From: Staphylococcus simulans
GTDB taxonomy: Bacteria; Bacillota; Bacilli; Staphylococcales; Staphylococcaceae
Length of the DNA: 64,000 bases
Assembly (NCBI RefSeq): GCF_002902285.1
Contig: NZ_PPRU01000015.1
Span: 62,001 to 126,000, forward strand
Direction: 5' to 3'
Shown: in pieces, positions 18,596 through 28,440 of the stretch
Position numbering within the stretch: the first letter of the stretch is position 1
Layout of the letters: every line of letters begins with the position of its first letter
The notes under the pieces: model-generated
The model's database searches: none
What the model saw: the letters and a program-made list of their open reading frames with translations, nothing else
Told to the model about the DNA's origin: nothing
Translations under genes and position numbers: made by a program

Positions 18596-20116
18596 TTATA
18601 ATTTAGGTCGATTTGATTTAAGTAAGATACAACTGTTGAAATAAAGCACACTGAGTATCAATGTGAGTAGACTACTGATACCTATTAGTAATACAACAGG
18701 TGGGAAGACACTAAAGGCAATAGACCAGCTGGCATCTTTTAATAACCATGAAGGCATGACCCAAGCACTATAAAGCAAGCCGATGATGATAAGTACGGTT
18801 AGACTTGTTGATAATTTATTTAGCCAACTTGATTTGTTTAAGTGTCTATGTTGTTTAAGAAGATAGCTGTTTCTTATGCAAGCTGCACATAACACAGTGA
18901 ACATTAAAATAACCCACCATAAAGTAATAGTTAATAACACAAGATTATCCGCTGCTGTTTGATGCAGTGCTGTGAAGTTTTGATAATGTTCAATTTGGTA
19001 GAGTAATGTTTGTGCTAAATCAGGTAAACCAGGCGCGTTCAAATTTGCTAAAAGGATGACCGCATTTTGATACTTGGTATCTAAAATAATCATTGATGAA
19101 TAATTAGGTAATGTACCAGGATGTAAGACTTGATTTGAGTACTGATCAATAAACCAGCCAGCGCCATAGCCATTCATATGTGATTTGTCAGGCACATCTG
19201 TCAACAGTGTGTGTGATTGTTTAATGAGTGCTTGATTTGAAGCGGATGGTTGTAAGTTCATTTTCACAAAAGGAATCAAATCAGTTGTACTGCTGATTAA
19301 GTAAGCGGCAGGTGTATCACCACGGAAATAATCAGGGTCATTTGCTTTAACATCTCTTCCTTCTAATACATAACCTTGTGCTTTTTCGGCTTGCTGCTTA
19401 TCTGTTTTAAAGAAAGCATGATCCATGTGAAGCGGTTTAAGAAAATGCTTATGCATATAATCTTCATATGAAGTGTCTGTCACTTCTTGTATAACTAAGC
19501 CTAAGATATTGTAATTCATATTAGCATAGTTAAAAACATCGCCAGGTTTACTTCTTAAAACCTCATGATTCAGACTTTCTACACGTCCCTTTAAGTTATC
19601 TTTCTTTGTTGGCACTTCACCTTCTTGATCTGGTGACATTTGATCATCAATACCGCTGGTTTGAGCGAGTAACATCTTTAAAGTGATATCTTGTTCATGT
19701 CCTTGATAGGTTAAATGAAGCCAAGGTAAATAATTTGAGACAGGTGCCTCTAATTTAACTTTGCCTTGCTTAGCAAGTTCTAAAATAGCTAAGCCTGTGA
19801 AAGCTTTTGTATTAGATGCGATTTCATAACGTGTCTGCGCATCAGCTAACGTATGTTGTTTGAGATCGGCATACCCATAGCCTTTATTTAAAGCGACTTC
19901 GTTACGTTTAATGAGCGCAACACTTAATCCAGGTATGTGATCTTCCTTCATGGTTTTTTCAATACGATGATCGACCAATTGATTTAATGTCTGGTGTTTA
20001 AAATGATTTACTGAATACTTTGTATAAGAAAATACCAAGCTATAACTTATACTTAAAAATAAAACAGAGGTAATAACTAAAATTAATATGTAAGAGTAAA
20101 TGGATTTTGTTTTCAC
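18596..20116 (-). CDS. Serine beta-lactamase-like membrane protein (Flp/FmtA-like)
   Basis: 506 residues. One N-terminal hydrophobic segment (9-30), then a class-C beta-lactamase/PBP-type domain with SxxK at 101-104 (SNTK), a YAN motif near 197 and HPG near 335. Three to four hydrophobic helices follow after about residue 395. This architecture matches S. aureus Flp (FmtA-like protein), whose function is unclear; FmtA itself is a teichoic acid D-Ala esterase. Predicted extracellular and membrane-anchored. GTG start, with AGGAG ten bases upstream. Confidence 0.82.
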   Translation of the reverse strand: MKTKSIYSYILILVITSVLFLSISYSLVFSYTKYSVNHFKHQTLNQLVDHRIEKTMKEDHIPGLSVALIKRNEVALNKGYGYADLKQHTLADAQTRYEIASNTKAFTGLAILELAKQGKVKLEAPVSNYLPWLHLTYQGHEQDITLKMLLAQTSGIDDQMSPDQEGEVPTKKDNLKGRVESLNHEVLRSKPGDVFNYANMNYNILGLVIQEVTDTSYEDYMHKHFLKPLHMDHAFFKTDKQQAEKAQGYVLEGRDVKANDPDYFRGDTPAAYLISSTTDLIPFVKMNLQPSASNQALIKQSHTLLTDVPDKSHMNGYGAGWFIDQYSNQVLHPGTLPNYSSMIILDTKYQNAVILLANLNAPGLPDLAQTLLYQIEHYQNFTALHQTAADNLVLLTITLWWVILMFTVLCAACIRNSYLLKQHRHLNKSSWLNKLSTSLTVLIIIGLLYSAWVMPSWLLKDASWSIAFSVFPPVVLLIGISSLLTLILSVLYFNSCILLKSNRPKL

Positions 20117-20324
20117 AATACGTGTGCTCCTGTAAGTTTAGTTTTTATTATTATAGCACGGGGGTTGATTCATGTGAGAGATGAGAAATATTTGTGAACA
20201 GTTTATAAAAATGTAGGTAAAATGTGAAAGTTCTATGTAATTTAAATAAATTGACTGTACTTTTCTAAAGAATAGGAGTATGTTTTTGCCATTCAAAACA
20301 TGAAGAGTCTAGAGGTCCTTAGAT

Positions 20325-22155
20325 ATGAATATAAAACAAATAAAACACATATTGATCGGAACACCTAAACGTAACAGGGAGTTATCGAGTGAAAAAATAA
20401 GTAAAGTCAAAGCTTTAGCTATCTTATCTTCAGATGCGTTATCATCTGTTGCCTATGGTCCAGAACAGATTTTATTAACATTGACTGCACTTAGTGTTTT
20501 GGCGACATGGTATACCTTACCGATAACCGCAGGTATTTTAGTCTTATTAGTTGCTTTAGTTTTGTCTTATAGACAAGTGATATATGCATACCCTCATGGG
20601 AGGCGGCGCATATACTGTCACGAAATATAATTTAGGAGAAAAGTTATCATTGTTGGCTGGCGGTGCACTGTTAGTAGATTATACATTAACGGTCGCAGTT
20701 AGTATTTCTTCAGGAGCAGATGCTTTTATCGCTGCGTTTCCTGCTTTATATCATCATAAAGTATTGATAGCTTGTCTGCTTGTCATCATTATTTTGATTT
20801 TGAATTTAAGAGGGGTGACAGACTCTGCGACAGTATTGTCATTTCCAGTTTACTTATTCATTTTCGGAATGTTGATATTGATTGGGTATGGTGCATTTAA
20901 AGTAGTGACCGGTCAAACGACACCAGAAGTTCACGCGTCTATTGGTACAGCAGTACCTGGAGTAACGTTATTTTTATTACTACGTGCTTTTTCTTCAGGG
21001 GCATCGTCATTAACTGGTATTGAAGCAATATCGAATGCGGTGATGGATTTTAAAGATCCGGCACCTAAAAACGCCGTCAAAACGTTGATTGCGATGGGAA
21101 CTATCCTCGCGTTGATGTTAGTAGGTATTGTTGGTTTATCGTATTGGTATGGCATTGTACCGAAACTTCAAACTACAGTACTTTCACAACTTGCGGCACA
21201 TGTATTCGGACAAAATGTTGCCTTTTACTTTATTCAAGCATCAACAGTATGTATTTTGATTTTAGCTGCGAATACAGGGTTCACCGCATTTCCATTGCTT
21301 GCGGCGAATATGGCACAAGATAAATACATGCCACATATGTTTACAGTCAGAGGTGATCGTTTAGGTTACTCAAACTCTATGATTATCTTAGGCGGTGTTG
21401 CGATTGTATTGATTATGTTATTTAAAGGACGTACCGACAGTTTAATTCCTTTATATGCGACAGGTGTCTTCATTCCATTTACACTTGCGCAATACGGTAT
21501 GGTCGTAAAGTGGGTTAAAGAACGTCCGAAAGGTTGGTTCTTTAAATTAATCGCTAATGCAATCGGCGGTACTATCACACTCGTAGTCTTTATGATTTTT
21601 CTGATTACAAAGTTCTCACAAGTATGGCCGATATTAATTTTCTTGCCTTTAGTTGTAATGGGATTATTACGTATTCGTACGCATTATCACAATATTGCTG
21701 AAGAGTTGCGAACAGACAATTTCTTTAAAGCGATGCGTCATGTTGATAAAAATTTAGCCTTGATACCAGTCAGTTCGGTATCTTCTATCGTAGATAAATC
21801 TATTGCCTACGCCAAAATGACATCTGATCACATTATTGCGGTTCATGTATCGTTTGATGAACATCAAGATCAAAAGATGCTAGAGAAATGGCAAGCACGT
21901 TATCCTAATATTCGCTTAGTCATGTTACATTCGCAATATCGCAGTGTAGTTAAACCCTTAGCACGCTTTATTGATAAAATTCGAAGCAAAGCTGAAAATG
22001 ATCGCTTTGTGATTACCGTTATTGTCCCTCAGTTTATTACGAATAAAACATGGCAGAACTTACTGCATAACCAAACAGGTATTTTATTAAGATGGACATT
22101 GTTTTATCAAAAAAATTGTATCTTAGCCATGATTCCTTTGAAATTGAAAAAATAA
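20325..22155 (+). pseudogene. kimA: KimA (YdaO)-type potassium importer, frameshifted
   Basis: Two overlapping frames join to one protein. The first runs from the ATG at 20325 and contains SSDALSSVAYGPEQILL; the second continues with GGGAYTVTKYNLGEKLSLLAGG. The break is at the GGG run at 20598-20600: removing one G restores YAYPHGGGAY and a 609-residue protein, near the 607 of B. subtilis KimA. The second frame keeps all later KimA blocks (GVFIPFTLAQYGMVVKWVK, VSFDEHQDQKMLEKW, FITNKTWQNLLHNQTG). KimA is a high-affinity K+ importer of the APC superfamily with a cytoplasmic c-di-AMP-responsive domain. A real mutation or a sequencing error would both explain it. Confidence 0.85.
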
Positions 22156-22198
22156 TTTATCAAGCGCATGGTATATAAAGAGGGAAGCGACTATAAAA

Positions 22199-22232
22199 CG
22201 AAAGCCAAGAACACTGACGTTCTTGGCTTTTT
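22199..22232. terminator. Bidirectional terminator after kimA
   Basis: AAAGCCAAGAAC-ACTGAC-GTTCTTGGCTTT with T run; serves the convergent permease too. Confidence 0.9.
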
Positions 22233-22237
22233 GAGCT

Positions 22238-23623
22238 TTATTCTTTTGTTTCACGCATTTTTGCGACATTCGCATGTGCGTTGTGTTTATATTTCTGATA
22301 GAAAATAATGACGATAATAAACCAAATCGGTGATACAAATAGTGCATTTCTTGTTTCTTCTGTAAAGAATAATAGTGCATAGGCAAACAAGAAGAAGAGT
22401 AACACAACGATACCGGCATATGGACCACCTGGTAATTTAAAGTCATTCGTTTTATGTTCCTGCTTGTTTTTAAAGGCATAAATAATGTATGAAATGATGA
22501 TCAATGTCCAAACAAATAAGTAAAGTACGGTTGATAGTGTTGTGACATAGATAAATAATTGTACTGCATTAGGGAAGACATAGTTCAATAATGCTGCGAA
22601 CAGTAATAAAATTGATGAAATCAACATTGAAATATGCGGTACGCCACGGTGATTGACTTTACCTAATGCTTTAGGACCTAAGCCTTGTTCAGCTAAACCG
22701 AATAAGATACGGCTGTTTGAATAAATACCACTGTTAGTAGCTGACGCTGCAGCTGTAATAACTACAAAGTTCACAAGACTTGCGGCGAATGGAATACCAA
22801 TCAAGCCGAATACTTTAACAAATGGACTTGAGTTTTCACTTAAAGTATTCCAAGGAACTACAGATGTGATAATGATTAATGAACCGACATAGAATAATAA
22901 GATACGAATCGGTACATTATTAATGGCTTTCGGAATTGTATTAGCACGATCTTTCGTTTCACCGGCAGTTACACCGATCAATTCTATACCAATAAATGAA
23001 TAGATTGCCATTTGGAAAGCCATTAAGAAGCCGAAAGCACCATTAGGGAATAATCCGCCATGACTGACTAAGTTTGAAAAGCTTGCTGTACCATGTTCAG
23101 TTTTTACTGACATGAAAATTAATACTAGTCCTACTACAATCAATGCGATGATAGTTATAATCTTAATTAAAGCAAACCAGAATTCTAGTTCACCAAACAA
23201 CTTTGCGCCTAACAAGTTGAATGAAATTAAGATTAATACCACGAACAGCACTGAAATCCAGTTAGGAACATCAGGCAGCCAATATGAAATATATTGACCG
23301 ATAGCTGTTAAGTCAGACATGCTTGATGCAATCCAACAAAACCAGTAGGTCCATCCAATCACAAAACCACCGAATGGTCCTAGATATTCATTAGCAATAT
23401 CTACAAATGAATTAAAACGTGTGTTGCTTAAAAGTAACTCGCCCAGTCCGCGCATAAACGCAAATAAAAACATCCCAATGATGATATAAGCGATGAAAAT
23501 ACTCGGACCTGTTAATTTAATCGTTTGGCCAGATCCTAAAAAGAGACCTGTACCAATTGCCCCACCAATCGCGATTAACTGTATATGCCTATTGCTGAGG
23601 TCTTTTTGTAATTTCTGTCCCAA
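22238..23623 (-). CDS. CycA/AapA-type amino acid permease (D-Ala/D-Ser/Gly)
   Basis: 461 residues, 12 hydrophobic segments. The AAT-family N-terminus (LSNRHIQLIAIGGAIGTGLFLGSG) and FQMAIYSFIGIELIGVTAGET are characteristic of D-serine/D-alanine/glycine transporters. Imports small neutral D- and L-amino acids, linked to cell wall alanine supply. The start is TTG (23621-23623) with AAAGGGTG eight bases upstream; no ATG fits. A promoter is at 23685-23713. Confidence 0.82.
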   Translation of the reverse strand: MGQKLQKDLSNRHIQLIAIGGAIGTGLFLGSGQTIKLTGPSIFIAYIIIGMFLFAFMRGLGELLLSNTRFNSFVDIANEYLGPFGGFVIGWTYWFCWIASSMSDLTAIGQYISYWLPDVPNWISVLFVVLILISFNLLGAKLFGELEFWFALIKIITIIALIVVGLVLIFMSVKTEHGTASFSNLVSHGGLFPNGAFGFLMAFQMAIYSFIGIELIGVTAGETKDRANTIPKAINNVPIRILLFYVGSLIIITSVVPWNTLSENSSPFVKVFGLIGIPFAASLVNFVVITAAASATNSGIYSNSRILFGLAEQGLGPKALGKVNHRGVPHISMLISSILLLFAALLNYVFPNAVQLFIYVTTLSTVLYLFVWTLIIISYIIYAFKNKQEHKTNDFKLPGGPYAGIVVLLFFLFAYALLFFTEETRNALFVSPIWFIIVIIFYQKYKHNAHANVAKMRETKE

Positions 23624-23684
23624 AATTTTTGCACCCTTTCGGATTTGTATATGACAAAGGGGTTGACGTTAAATGATGTTAATA

Positions 23685-23713
23685 ATGATATAAAAAATTT
23701 CAGGACATTGCAA
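23685..23713 (-). promoter_or_regulatory. Promoter of the CycA-type permease
   Basis: TTGCAA (23708-23713), 17-bp spacer, TATCAT (23685-23690) on the minus strand. Confidence 0.6.
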
Positions 23714-23808
23714 TTGTTAATGTATAAATATAAAAAACTTTTATGAAGTACATAATTTAAAACTATCAAAAATTTTGTTATTTTTTAGCTGGTTTGGGTA
23801 AGCATTTT

Positions 23809-24435
23809 CTATAAATTTTCTGTGGCTTCTGTCGCATGATACAAACATAAACGACCGGCTGAGTCATAGCTTTGACGCATTTTATCTTTCGGGATTTGAA
23901 TCACTTGATAACGTGAAGGGATCAAAGCCGGAACATAGAGTTTACGACCAAATTGTGCCCATAATGGATCAATATAAAAATAGTTGTTTTGGTCATATCC
24001 GATTAATAAGGTGATATGAATGTTTGAGACCCATTCTTTACGTGTGTCATCGACTCTGAACGTTCTACGCTGCGGTTTTTGGCCCAGTACTGTGTGATAA
24101 ATCAACACAGGTTGACCTGCATCGATAATACGTTCAAGTTCAGCTAATGATTTACCAGTACCATCTTTAATACGTGTGTCGTATTGTTTCAAGTAGGGAA
24201 CAAATGCATTTGGGAAAATCGTTTGATGTGCACCCGGTTTAATCATTAAGAAATGACCGACGTAGCCTTTATTCGGATTGCTTGGATGTGTCGGCCAACG
24301 CTTCATTAAAGAAATAGGGTGGACAAATATATGATTATAATCCAGCAGCATAGATGCGGCAGTGCCTTCACAGCCCATGACCATAGGAATTGGAGAGAGC
24401 TGACTTTTTGGTTTAACATTTAGTATTTTCTTCAT
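23809..24435 (-). CDS. C39-like cysteine peptidase family protein
   Basis: 208 residues from the ATG at 24435, chosen because GGGGAG lies nine bases upstream; the frame is open nine codons further. PMVMGCEGTAASMLL places a candidate catalytic Cys at residue 22, SNIHITLLIGYD supplies the His, and YFYIDPLW an acidic partner, the order of peptidase C39-like/YvpB proteins. No signal peptide is seen, so the site of action is unclear. It is not next to a bacteriocin or ABC exporter gene, so a leader-peptidase role is not supported. Confidence 0.72.
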   Translation of the reverse strand: MKKILNVKPKSQLSPIPMVMGCEGTAASMLLDYNHIFVHPISLMKRWPTHPSNPNKGYVGHFLMIKPGAHQTIFPNAFVPYLKQYDTRIKDGTGKSLAELERIIDAGQPVLIYHTVLGQKPQRRTFRVDDTRKEWVSNIHITLLIGYDQNNYFYIDPLWAQFGRKLYVPALIPSRYQVIQIPKDKMRQSYDSAGRLCLYHATEATENL

Positions 24436-24517
24436 TTTTGATAACTCCCCATCGTTCATCATTACTCTTATTATAAAAGTTGTACATGACTGAGTATATT
24501 ACTTTGTCTCAGAAAAT

Positions 24518-24547
24518 ATAAAAAAGAGCGAGACTGTGTCTCACTCT
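24518..24547 (-). terminator. Terminator after Bcr/CflA gene
   Basis: Minus strand GAGTGAGACACAGTCTCGCTC hairpin followed by T run. Confidence 0.8.
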
Positions 24548-24555
24548 CATTCATG

Positions 24556-25752
24556 TTATTTAACTTGAATTAATTTGTGTAACCAAACGTTTAAGACGAT
24601 GACTAACACACTAGTGATTAAGATAATCACAATAAATGGACCGACGCTTGTACCACCTTGAATACCAACTAATGGTGCGATAATACCGCCGATGATAAAT
24701 TGGAATAAACCAAGTAAACTTGAAGCATTACCGCTTCCCCCAGAACGTTCTTCAATCGCTAAAGAGAAACCAAGCGGTCCAATACCTGTTACCGGCCATA
24801 CCATAATAAAGAAAGAAGCTAATAATAACGGTAATGGTAAATGGAAACCAGTTGTGATGACCACAAGGATCACACCAAATACTTGAATACCTGTTAAGAT
24901 ATGAAGCAATTTCTCTCTTTCAATATACTTCACCGCAAATGCGGTAATTTGACTCATCGCAATTAATCCAATACCAATTACCGCATACATCCAACCGAAT
25001 GCTTGAGGTGACATATGGTAAATTTTTTGTGTGATGAAAGGTGAAGCGGCTGCGAAACTGAAAAGCATCACGTAAGTAAAGCCTTGCATCAACATTGGAA
25101 TGACGAAACGTGCTTTGCTTAATAAGTGACCGAAGTCTTTAAAAATTGCGCCGAAATTTAAGCGTACATTTGCCGTATCACGTGTTTCTTCCATCTTAAT
25201 AAATGCGATTGAGAAAATCACTAATGAAATCAGTGTTAATGCCGCAAAAATCATTTTCCATGATGTAAATGCTAAGGTATAACCGCCGATTAATGGTGCA
25301 ATAATCGTAATAATACCATTAACCACAAGCAAAGTTGCGATCATTTGCGTTAAGCTTGCACCTTCATATTGGTCACTGACAGTTGCTCTTGCGATTACAA
25401 TTGCGCCGCCTCCAAGTAACCCTTGAATAAAACGTAAGACTAAGAAGACATTAATAGATGACACAAAGACACAAGCTAAAGAGACAACCGCAATACCGAT
25501 TAAAATCGATAACACTGTTTTCTTACGTCCATAAACATCAGAGAGTGGACCGAAAACAAATTGTCCTAGTGCCATACCGATCATGACAAAGGATAAAGTA
25601 AGTTGTGATGTTGAAGTAGAAACACCGAAATCATCCCGCACTTGAGGAAGGGCAGGGTTATACATGTCTACCAACATCGGACCGAAAGCGGTCATAGCTC
25701 CTAAAACTATAATCATAATAATAGGGAGCCGTGATTGTTCAGTTTTGACCAT
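24556..25752 (-). CDS. Bcr/CflA-family MFS drug exporter
   Basis: 398 residues, 12 hydrophobic segments. MVDMYNPALPQVRDDFGVS and GPLSDVYGRKKTVL (motif A) are standard for the Bcr/CflA branch, and FIQGLLGGGAIVIARA matches motif C-like regions. Proton-coupled export of drugs such as bicyclomycin, sulfonamide or chloramphenicol is the family activity; the substrate here is unknown. Single gene with its own terminator. Confidence 0.82.
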   Translation of the reverse strand: MVKTEQSRLPIIMIIVLGAMTAFGPMLVDMYNPALPQVRDDFGVSTSTSQLTLSFVMIGMALGQFVFGPLSDVYGRKKTVLSILIGIAVVSLACVFVSSINVFLVLRFIQGLLGGGAIVIARATVSDQYEGASLTQMIATLLVVNGIITIIAPLIGGYTLAFTSWKMIFAALTLISLVIFSIAFIKMEETRDTANVRLNFGAIFKDFGHLLSKARFVIPMLMQGFTYVMLFSFAAASPFITQKIYHMSPQAFGWMYAVIGIGLIAMSQITAFAVKYIEREKLLHILTGIQVFGVILVVITTGFHLPLPLLLASFFIMVWPVTGIGPLGFSLAIEERSGGSGNASSLLGLFQFIIGGIIAPLVGIQGGTSVGPFIVIILITSVLVIVLNVWLHKLIQVK

Positions 25753-25870
25753 TTGAGATAACTCCTATTCTGTTAATCAATTATTATGGTTAATTGTAAC
25801 GTAAATCAGCGGCTTGTGTGTATATTTTTTTCAGTGCGACAGAAAATAAGTGAAATTCAGAATTTAGAAG

Positions 25871-25879
25871 TGCTATAAT
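25871..25879 (+). promoter_or_regulatory. Extended -10 promoter of gtrA-like gene
   Basis: TGCTATAAT (TGnTATAAT) 48 bp before the start codon; the -35 (TGAAAT at 25851-25856) is poor. Confidence 0.55.
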
Positions 25880-25926
25880 AACGTTGAATTATCGATTTTT
25901 AGAAGAAAAGTGATGGTGCACGATAG

Positions 25927-26307
25927 ATGAAGTTAACACAAACACATTTTGAAATTATCAAATTTATTATAGTAGGCGGTATTAATACCTTCAATTATTA
26001 CATTGTATATTTATTATTGTTGAAAGTGATAGGTATCAATTATCTTGTCAGCCATATTACAGGTTTTGTAGTCAGTTTCATTATTTCGTACTATTTGAAT
26101 TGTTATTTTGTATATAAAGTCAAACCGACATGGCGCAAATTTATTCAATTCCCTTTAACGCAAGTTGTAAATATGGGCATGCAGACGGTGTTGCTCTATG
26201 TCTTTGTACAATGGTTTCACATTTCATCAGTGATTGCACCTTTTGCAGGATTAATCATTACCATTCCTGTAACATTTGTATTATCTAAATACATATTAAG
26301 AGACTAA
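25927..26307 (+). CDS. GtrA-family membrane protein
   Basis: 126 residues, four hydrophobic helices. The GtrA signature FIIVGGINTFNYYIVYLLL opens the protein and the end KYILRD is also typical. GtrA proteins are thought to flip or help deliver lipid-linked sugars for surface glycosylation. An in-frame TAG immediately precedes the ATG and fixes the start; the ribosome site is weak. No glycosyltransferase gene is adjacent. Confidence 0.82.
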   Translation: MKLTQTHFEIIKFIIVGGINTFNYYIVYLLLLKVIGINYLVSHITGFVVSFIISYYLNCYFVYKVKPTWRKFIQFPLTQVVNMGMQTVLLYVFVQWFHISSVIAPFAGLIITIPVTFVLSKYILRD

Positions 26308-26313
26308 TACGAA

Positions 26314-26357
26314 GCAAGATAAGATTCATTTTAATAAAGGGCTTATCTTGTTTTTTT
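26314..26357 (+). terminator. Terminator after gtrA-like gene
   Basis: CAAGATAAG pairs with CTTATCTTG, followed by seven T. Confidence 0.85.
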
Positions 26358-26389
26358 AGTCTCAACTCAAGGTTTCGTTTTAATTAATA

Positions 26390-26410
26390 TTTAGGTTAGG
26401 CTAACTAAAA
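26390..26410. promoter_or_regulatory. MntR/SirR-like box upstream of CDF gene
   Basis: TTTAGGTTAGGCTAACTAAA is an imperfect dyad (GTTAG/CTAAC core, TTTAG/TAAA flanks) very like the DtxR-family MntR/SirR boxes of staphylococcal manganese genes. It lies about 100 bp before the metal exporter start. Confidence 0.6.
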
Positions 26411-26512
26411 AATTAGCACAAGAAATTAAAAAATAATTAAAAATAAAAAAATTGAAAGTGGTTATGAAATACCGCATACTAAACATGAATTAAAGAAAAG
26501 GTGGGACATTCC

Positions 26513-27409
26513 ATGTCGCAAACACTTAATTTACAACGCGCACAAAAAGGTGCGTATTTAAGTTTAGTAACCTATATTGTACTATCTATTGTTAAATATG
26601 TTGTAGGTACGTTGTATCATTCTGCGGCAGTCAGAGCCGATGCATTAAACAATATGACTGATATTTTAGTTTCAATTGCGGTTATTGTCGGTTTGAAAAT
26701 TTCAATCAAACCTGCTGATCGTAATCATCCTTATGGTCATTTAAAATCAGAAAACATTGCTTCATTACTTGTTTCGTTCATTATTATGTTCGTCGGGGTT
26801 CAAGTTATGATGCAAAACTTCCCGCGTTTGTTTTTAAATGATTATCATACACCGACACCGATTACGATTATTGTCAGTATTGTCAGTGGGTTTGTCATGC
26901 TTGGTGTGTCTTACTATAATTTCCGTTTAGCAAAACAAACCAAAAGCCGTTCACTCCATTCTTCGGCAGTAGACAACATGTCTGACAGTATTGTCAGTTT
27001 AGGAACTGGTATCGGCTTGATATTTACACAATTCGGTTTACCGATTGTCGATATTATTCTCGCAACGATTTTAGGTGCGTTAATCGTTTATACAGGCTTT
27101 TCTATTTTCAGAGAAGCAATCTTCACATTAAGTGATGGATTTAATGAACGTGACTTAGAAAATTATCTTCAAGATGTGTTAGAAGTGTCAGATGTCATTG
27201 CGGTCAACAGTATTAAAGGACGTTATCACGGCAGCAGTGTATTCGTGGATGTGACCATTGCGGTAGAACCAGACTTAACATTACAAGAAGCGCATGCTAT
27301 TTGTGACCGAGTTGAAACACATATGCATAGTAAAGGTGTATCTTCGGTTTACGTACATCCAGAACCATATCATCCTGAAGAAGAATCTCATGAAGTGCAT
27401 CATTCATAA
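26513..27409 (+). CDS. Cation diffusion facilitator metal exporter (MntE-like)
   Basis: 298 residues. Six hydrophobic helices with family metal-site motifs: the first HSAAVRADALNNMTD and the second HSSAVDNMSDSIVS each place Asp/Asn or His residues for Zn/Mn coordination. HPYGHLKSE marks the helix II-III loop. The C-terminal cytoplasmic domain (about 210-285) binds regulatory metal, and the tail is His-rich (HPEPYHPEEESHEVHHS). Exports divalent cations by proton exchange. The MntR-like box upstream suggests manganese. ATG 26513 preferred over GTG 26501 because AGGTGGG is correctly spaced for it. Confidence 0.85.
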   Translation: MSQTLNLQRAQKGAYLSLVTYIVLSIVKYVVGTLYHSAAVRADALNNMTDILVSIAVIVGLKISIKPADRNHPYGHLKSENIASLLVSFIIMFVGVQVMMQNFPRLFLNDYHTPTPITIIVSIVSGFVMLGVSYYNFRLAKQTKSRSLHSSAVDNMSDSIVSLGTGIGLIFTQFGLPIVDIILATILGALIVYTGFSIFREAIFTLSDGFNERDLENYLQDVLEVSDVIAVNSIKGRYHGSSVFVDVTIAVEPDLTLQEAHAICDRVETHMHSKGVSSVYVHPEPYHPEEESHEVHHS

Positions 27410-27417
27410 ATAGGGTA

Positions 27418-27453
27418 AACAGTACTTAAGCCATTGCTTAGGTGCTGTTTTTA
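27418..27453 (+). terminator. Terminator after CDF gene
   Basis: AACAGTACTTAAG pairs (with G-U pairs) with CTTAGGTGCTGTT, then TTTTATTT. Confidence 0.7.
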
Positions 27454-27645
27454 TTTGAAGAGATTTAACATCAAGCGACATATGTTCATCATTTTGTTTT
27501 TATAGAGTAAAAATGTGACAAATTTTCTATCTTTTCATTTTAAGCTAAAAATTATGAGATGTTGTATAAAAAAGTGGTAAAATATGAGATGAAAAGTGAT
27601 GTATATCAAATTGAGCGCTTTTCTTAGAAGAAAGGAAGGGTATAT

Positions 27646-28332
27646 ATGCCTCAATTAATATTATGCCGACATGGTCAAAGTATTTGGAACGCAGAAAATT
27701 TATTTACTGGATGGACAGATGTTGATTTATCTGACCAAGGTAAAGAAGAAGCAACGACTTCAGGTGATCGCTTAAAAGCAGAAGGAATCAAAATTGATGT
27801 TGCCTTCACATCCGTATTAAAAAGAGCTATCAAAACAACTTACTATTTACTTGAACGCTCTGATCAATTATTTATTCCAGTTCATAAAACTTGGAGATTA
27901 AATGAAAGACACTACGGTGGATTACAAGGTTTAAACAAAGATGCTGCACGTCAAGAATTCGGTGAAGAACAAGTGCATATTTGGCGTCGTTCTTATGACA
28001 TCGCACCTCCAGAAGCTACAGCAGAACAACGTGAAGCAGATTTAGCTGATCGTAAATACAGTGATTTAGATGCACGTGTTGTACCGACTTCAGAAAGTTT
28101 AAAAGATACATTAACACGCGTTATTCCTTATTGGGATGATCAAATTGCACCTGAACTTTTAACTGGTAAAACAGTATTAGTTTCAGCACACGGTAACTCA
28201 TTACGTGCGTTAATCAAACATATTGAAGGGGTATCTGATGAAGATATCGTAGGTTATGAAATTAAAACAGGTTCACCTTTAATCTATGAATTAGATGACA
28301 ACTTGAACTTTGTTTCTAAAAGATATTTATAA
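27646..28332 (+). CDS. gpmA: 2,3-bisphosphoglycerate-dependent phosphoglycerate mutase
   Basis: 228 residues, the size of S. aureus GpmA. The catalytic phospho-histidine is His9 in CRHGQS; LNERHYGGLQGLNK and SAHGNSLRALIKH carry the acid/base Glu and the second His. Interconverts 3- and 2-phosphoglycerate in glycolysis. Single cytoplasmic enzyme gene with GAAAGGAAGG before the ATG. It neighbours the tcyABC locus as in S. aureus. Confidence 0.95.
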   Translation: MPQLILCRHGQSIWNAENLFTGWTDVDLSDQGKEEATTSGDRLKAEGIKIDVAFTSVLKRAIKTTYYLLERSDQLFIPVHKTWRLNERHYGGLQGLNKDAARQEFGEEQVHIWRRSYDIAPPEATAEQREADLADRKYSDLDARVVPTSESLKDTLTRVIPYWDDQIAPELLTGKTVLVSAHGNSLRALIKHIEGVSDEDIVGYEIKTGSPLIYELDDNLNFVSKRYL

Positions 28333-28356
28333 AGCAATAGATGAATCATGAAAGAG

Positions 28357-28383
28357 CAGCGGTTATTTTACCGCTGTTTTTTT
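28357..28383 (+). terminator. Terminator after gpmA
   Basis: CAGCGGT-TATTTT-ACCGCTG followed by seven T. Confidence 0.9.
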
Positions 28384-28391
28384 CATATATG

Positions 28392-28440
28392 TAAAAAAGC
28401 CTGAGCAACCTTGGAAGTAGGGTGCTCAGGCTATAATTTT
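28392..28440 (-). terminator. Minus-strand terminator near 28.4 kb
   Basis: AGCCTGAGCA pairs perfectly with TGCTCAGGCT; on the minus strand the stem is followed by six T. It ends a minus-strand transcript arriving from about 28.76 kb, 210 nt beyond the stop of the small gene. Confidence 0.75.

Noticed and set aside
20117..20324. c-di-AMP (ydaO) riboswitch before kimA
   Set aside because: The 208-bp upstream region is short and AT-rich and shows none of the riboswitch's conserved GC-rich stems.
22123..22479. Minus-strand frame spanning the kimA terminator
   Set aside because: It runs through a strong bidirectional terminator and is a shifted frame of the CycA-type gene.
23809..24435. Bacteriocin leader peptidase
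   Set aside because: The C39-like protein has no ABC exporter domain and no small double-glycine peptide gene nearby.
27640..28332. Rex site near TGTGACAAATTTTC upstream of gpmA
   Set aside because: Only one half resembles the Rex core; there is no TTCACA partner.
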